In this document: piece after piece, positions 63,933 to 64,000 of the stretch
How the letters are laid out: each line of letters begins with the position of its first letter
How positions within the stretch are numbered: the first letter of the stretch is position 1
NCBI GenBank assembly: GCA_946494335.1
Contig: CAMMBV010000007.1
Coordinates: 30,341 to 94,340 of the forward strand
From: an uncultured Ruminococcus sp.
GTDB lineage: Bacteria; Bacillota; Clostridia; Lachnospirales; Lachnospiraceae
DNA: 64,000 bases
Reading direction: 5' to 3'
Program-made: the position numbers and the translations under genes
Notes under the pieces: model-generated
Told to the model about the DNA's origin: nothing
Seen by the model: the letters and a program-made list of their open reading frames with translations, nothing else
The model's database searches: none

Positions 63933-64000
63933 ATAATATGGTATTGATATACCTTCAAAACCGCATATACTTAACATCCACACTTGCGCTCTTCATTAGG

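Noticed and set aside
1..64000. CRISPR arrays and insertion sequences
   Set aside because: No regularly spaced repeats, cas genes or transposase genes were seen on either strand.

Overview
The window looks like chromosomal DNA of a Gram-positive anaerobe, most likely a gut member of the Lachnospiraceae (Clostridia). The evidence is the gene content (rubrerythrin, two Feo iron systems, ECF transporter, NiaR-controlled NAD synthesis, PRD-type mannitol regulator, LCP and YkuD wall enzymes), strong AAGGAGG ribosome sites and near-consensus sigma-A promoters. Genus cannot be fixed from this sequence alone.

Layout. 0.1-6.4 kb: a DUF2207/LemA pair, HIT hydrolase, LCP wall ligase, PfkB sugar kinase, acetyltransferase and isochorismatase-like hydrolase. 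6.4-15.7 kb: a tightly packed leftward series with MetY, FeoB, FeoA, type III pantothenate kinase, an ECF substrate component, CoaBC, a DUF2298 membrane protein and a GT2 glycosyltransferase. 15.7-19.8 kb: a branched-chain amino-acid type ABC transporter (LivF, G, M, H) with a cytidylate-kinase-like gene at its tail; its probable binding protein lies apart at 27.8-29.0 kb. 19.9-23.5 kb: nadA-nadB-nadC-niaR for de novo NAD synthesis. 23.5-27.7 kb: MoxR-DUF58-transglutaminase cluster. 29-31 kb: Gfo/Idh/MocA oxidoreductase and rubrerythrin.

31-44 kb holds the most notable feature. A feoA-feoB fusion gene is split by a 10.67-kb integrated element. Its N-terminal half lies at 31075-32544 and its C-terminal half at 43205-44050. 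Both junctions share the 11-bp core ATGTGTATGGG. On the element side each junction carries one arm of a 13-bp inverted repeat (ATTTCTGCAATCT / AGATTGCAGAAAT), as expected of an attP site of a large serine recombinase, and such a recombinase is encoded beside attR. The element keeps a phage lysis cassette, a tail-fibre-like gene, a repressor with palindromic operators, a degenerate ImmA-like gene, two lipoproteins with duplicated leaders, a DUF4160 pair, a PBECR3-like nuclease and a probable structured non-coding RNA. It has no recognisable capsid, portal, terminase or replication genes. Precise excision would restore a 767-residue FeoA-FeoB protein.

44-51.5 kb: DUF1294 protein, a lipid-metabolism trio (diacylglycerol-kinase-like, GDPD, PAP2), GT2 glycosyltransferase, MutY, HAD phosphatase and an L,D-transpeptidase. 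51.5-52 kb: a 55-residue Cys-containing small protein and tRNA-Ala(GGC). 51.9-59.2 kb: GlmS, and the mannitol genes mtlA-mtlD with a divergent mtlR-like activator. 59.3-62.6 kb: PTS enzyme I, HPr and glucose-6-phosphate isomerase. 62.8-64 kb: two small proteins and tRNA-Trp. The mannitol PTS, EI/HPr, Pgi and GlmS form a coherent sugar uptake and hexose-phosphate block.
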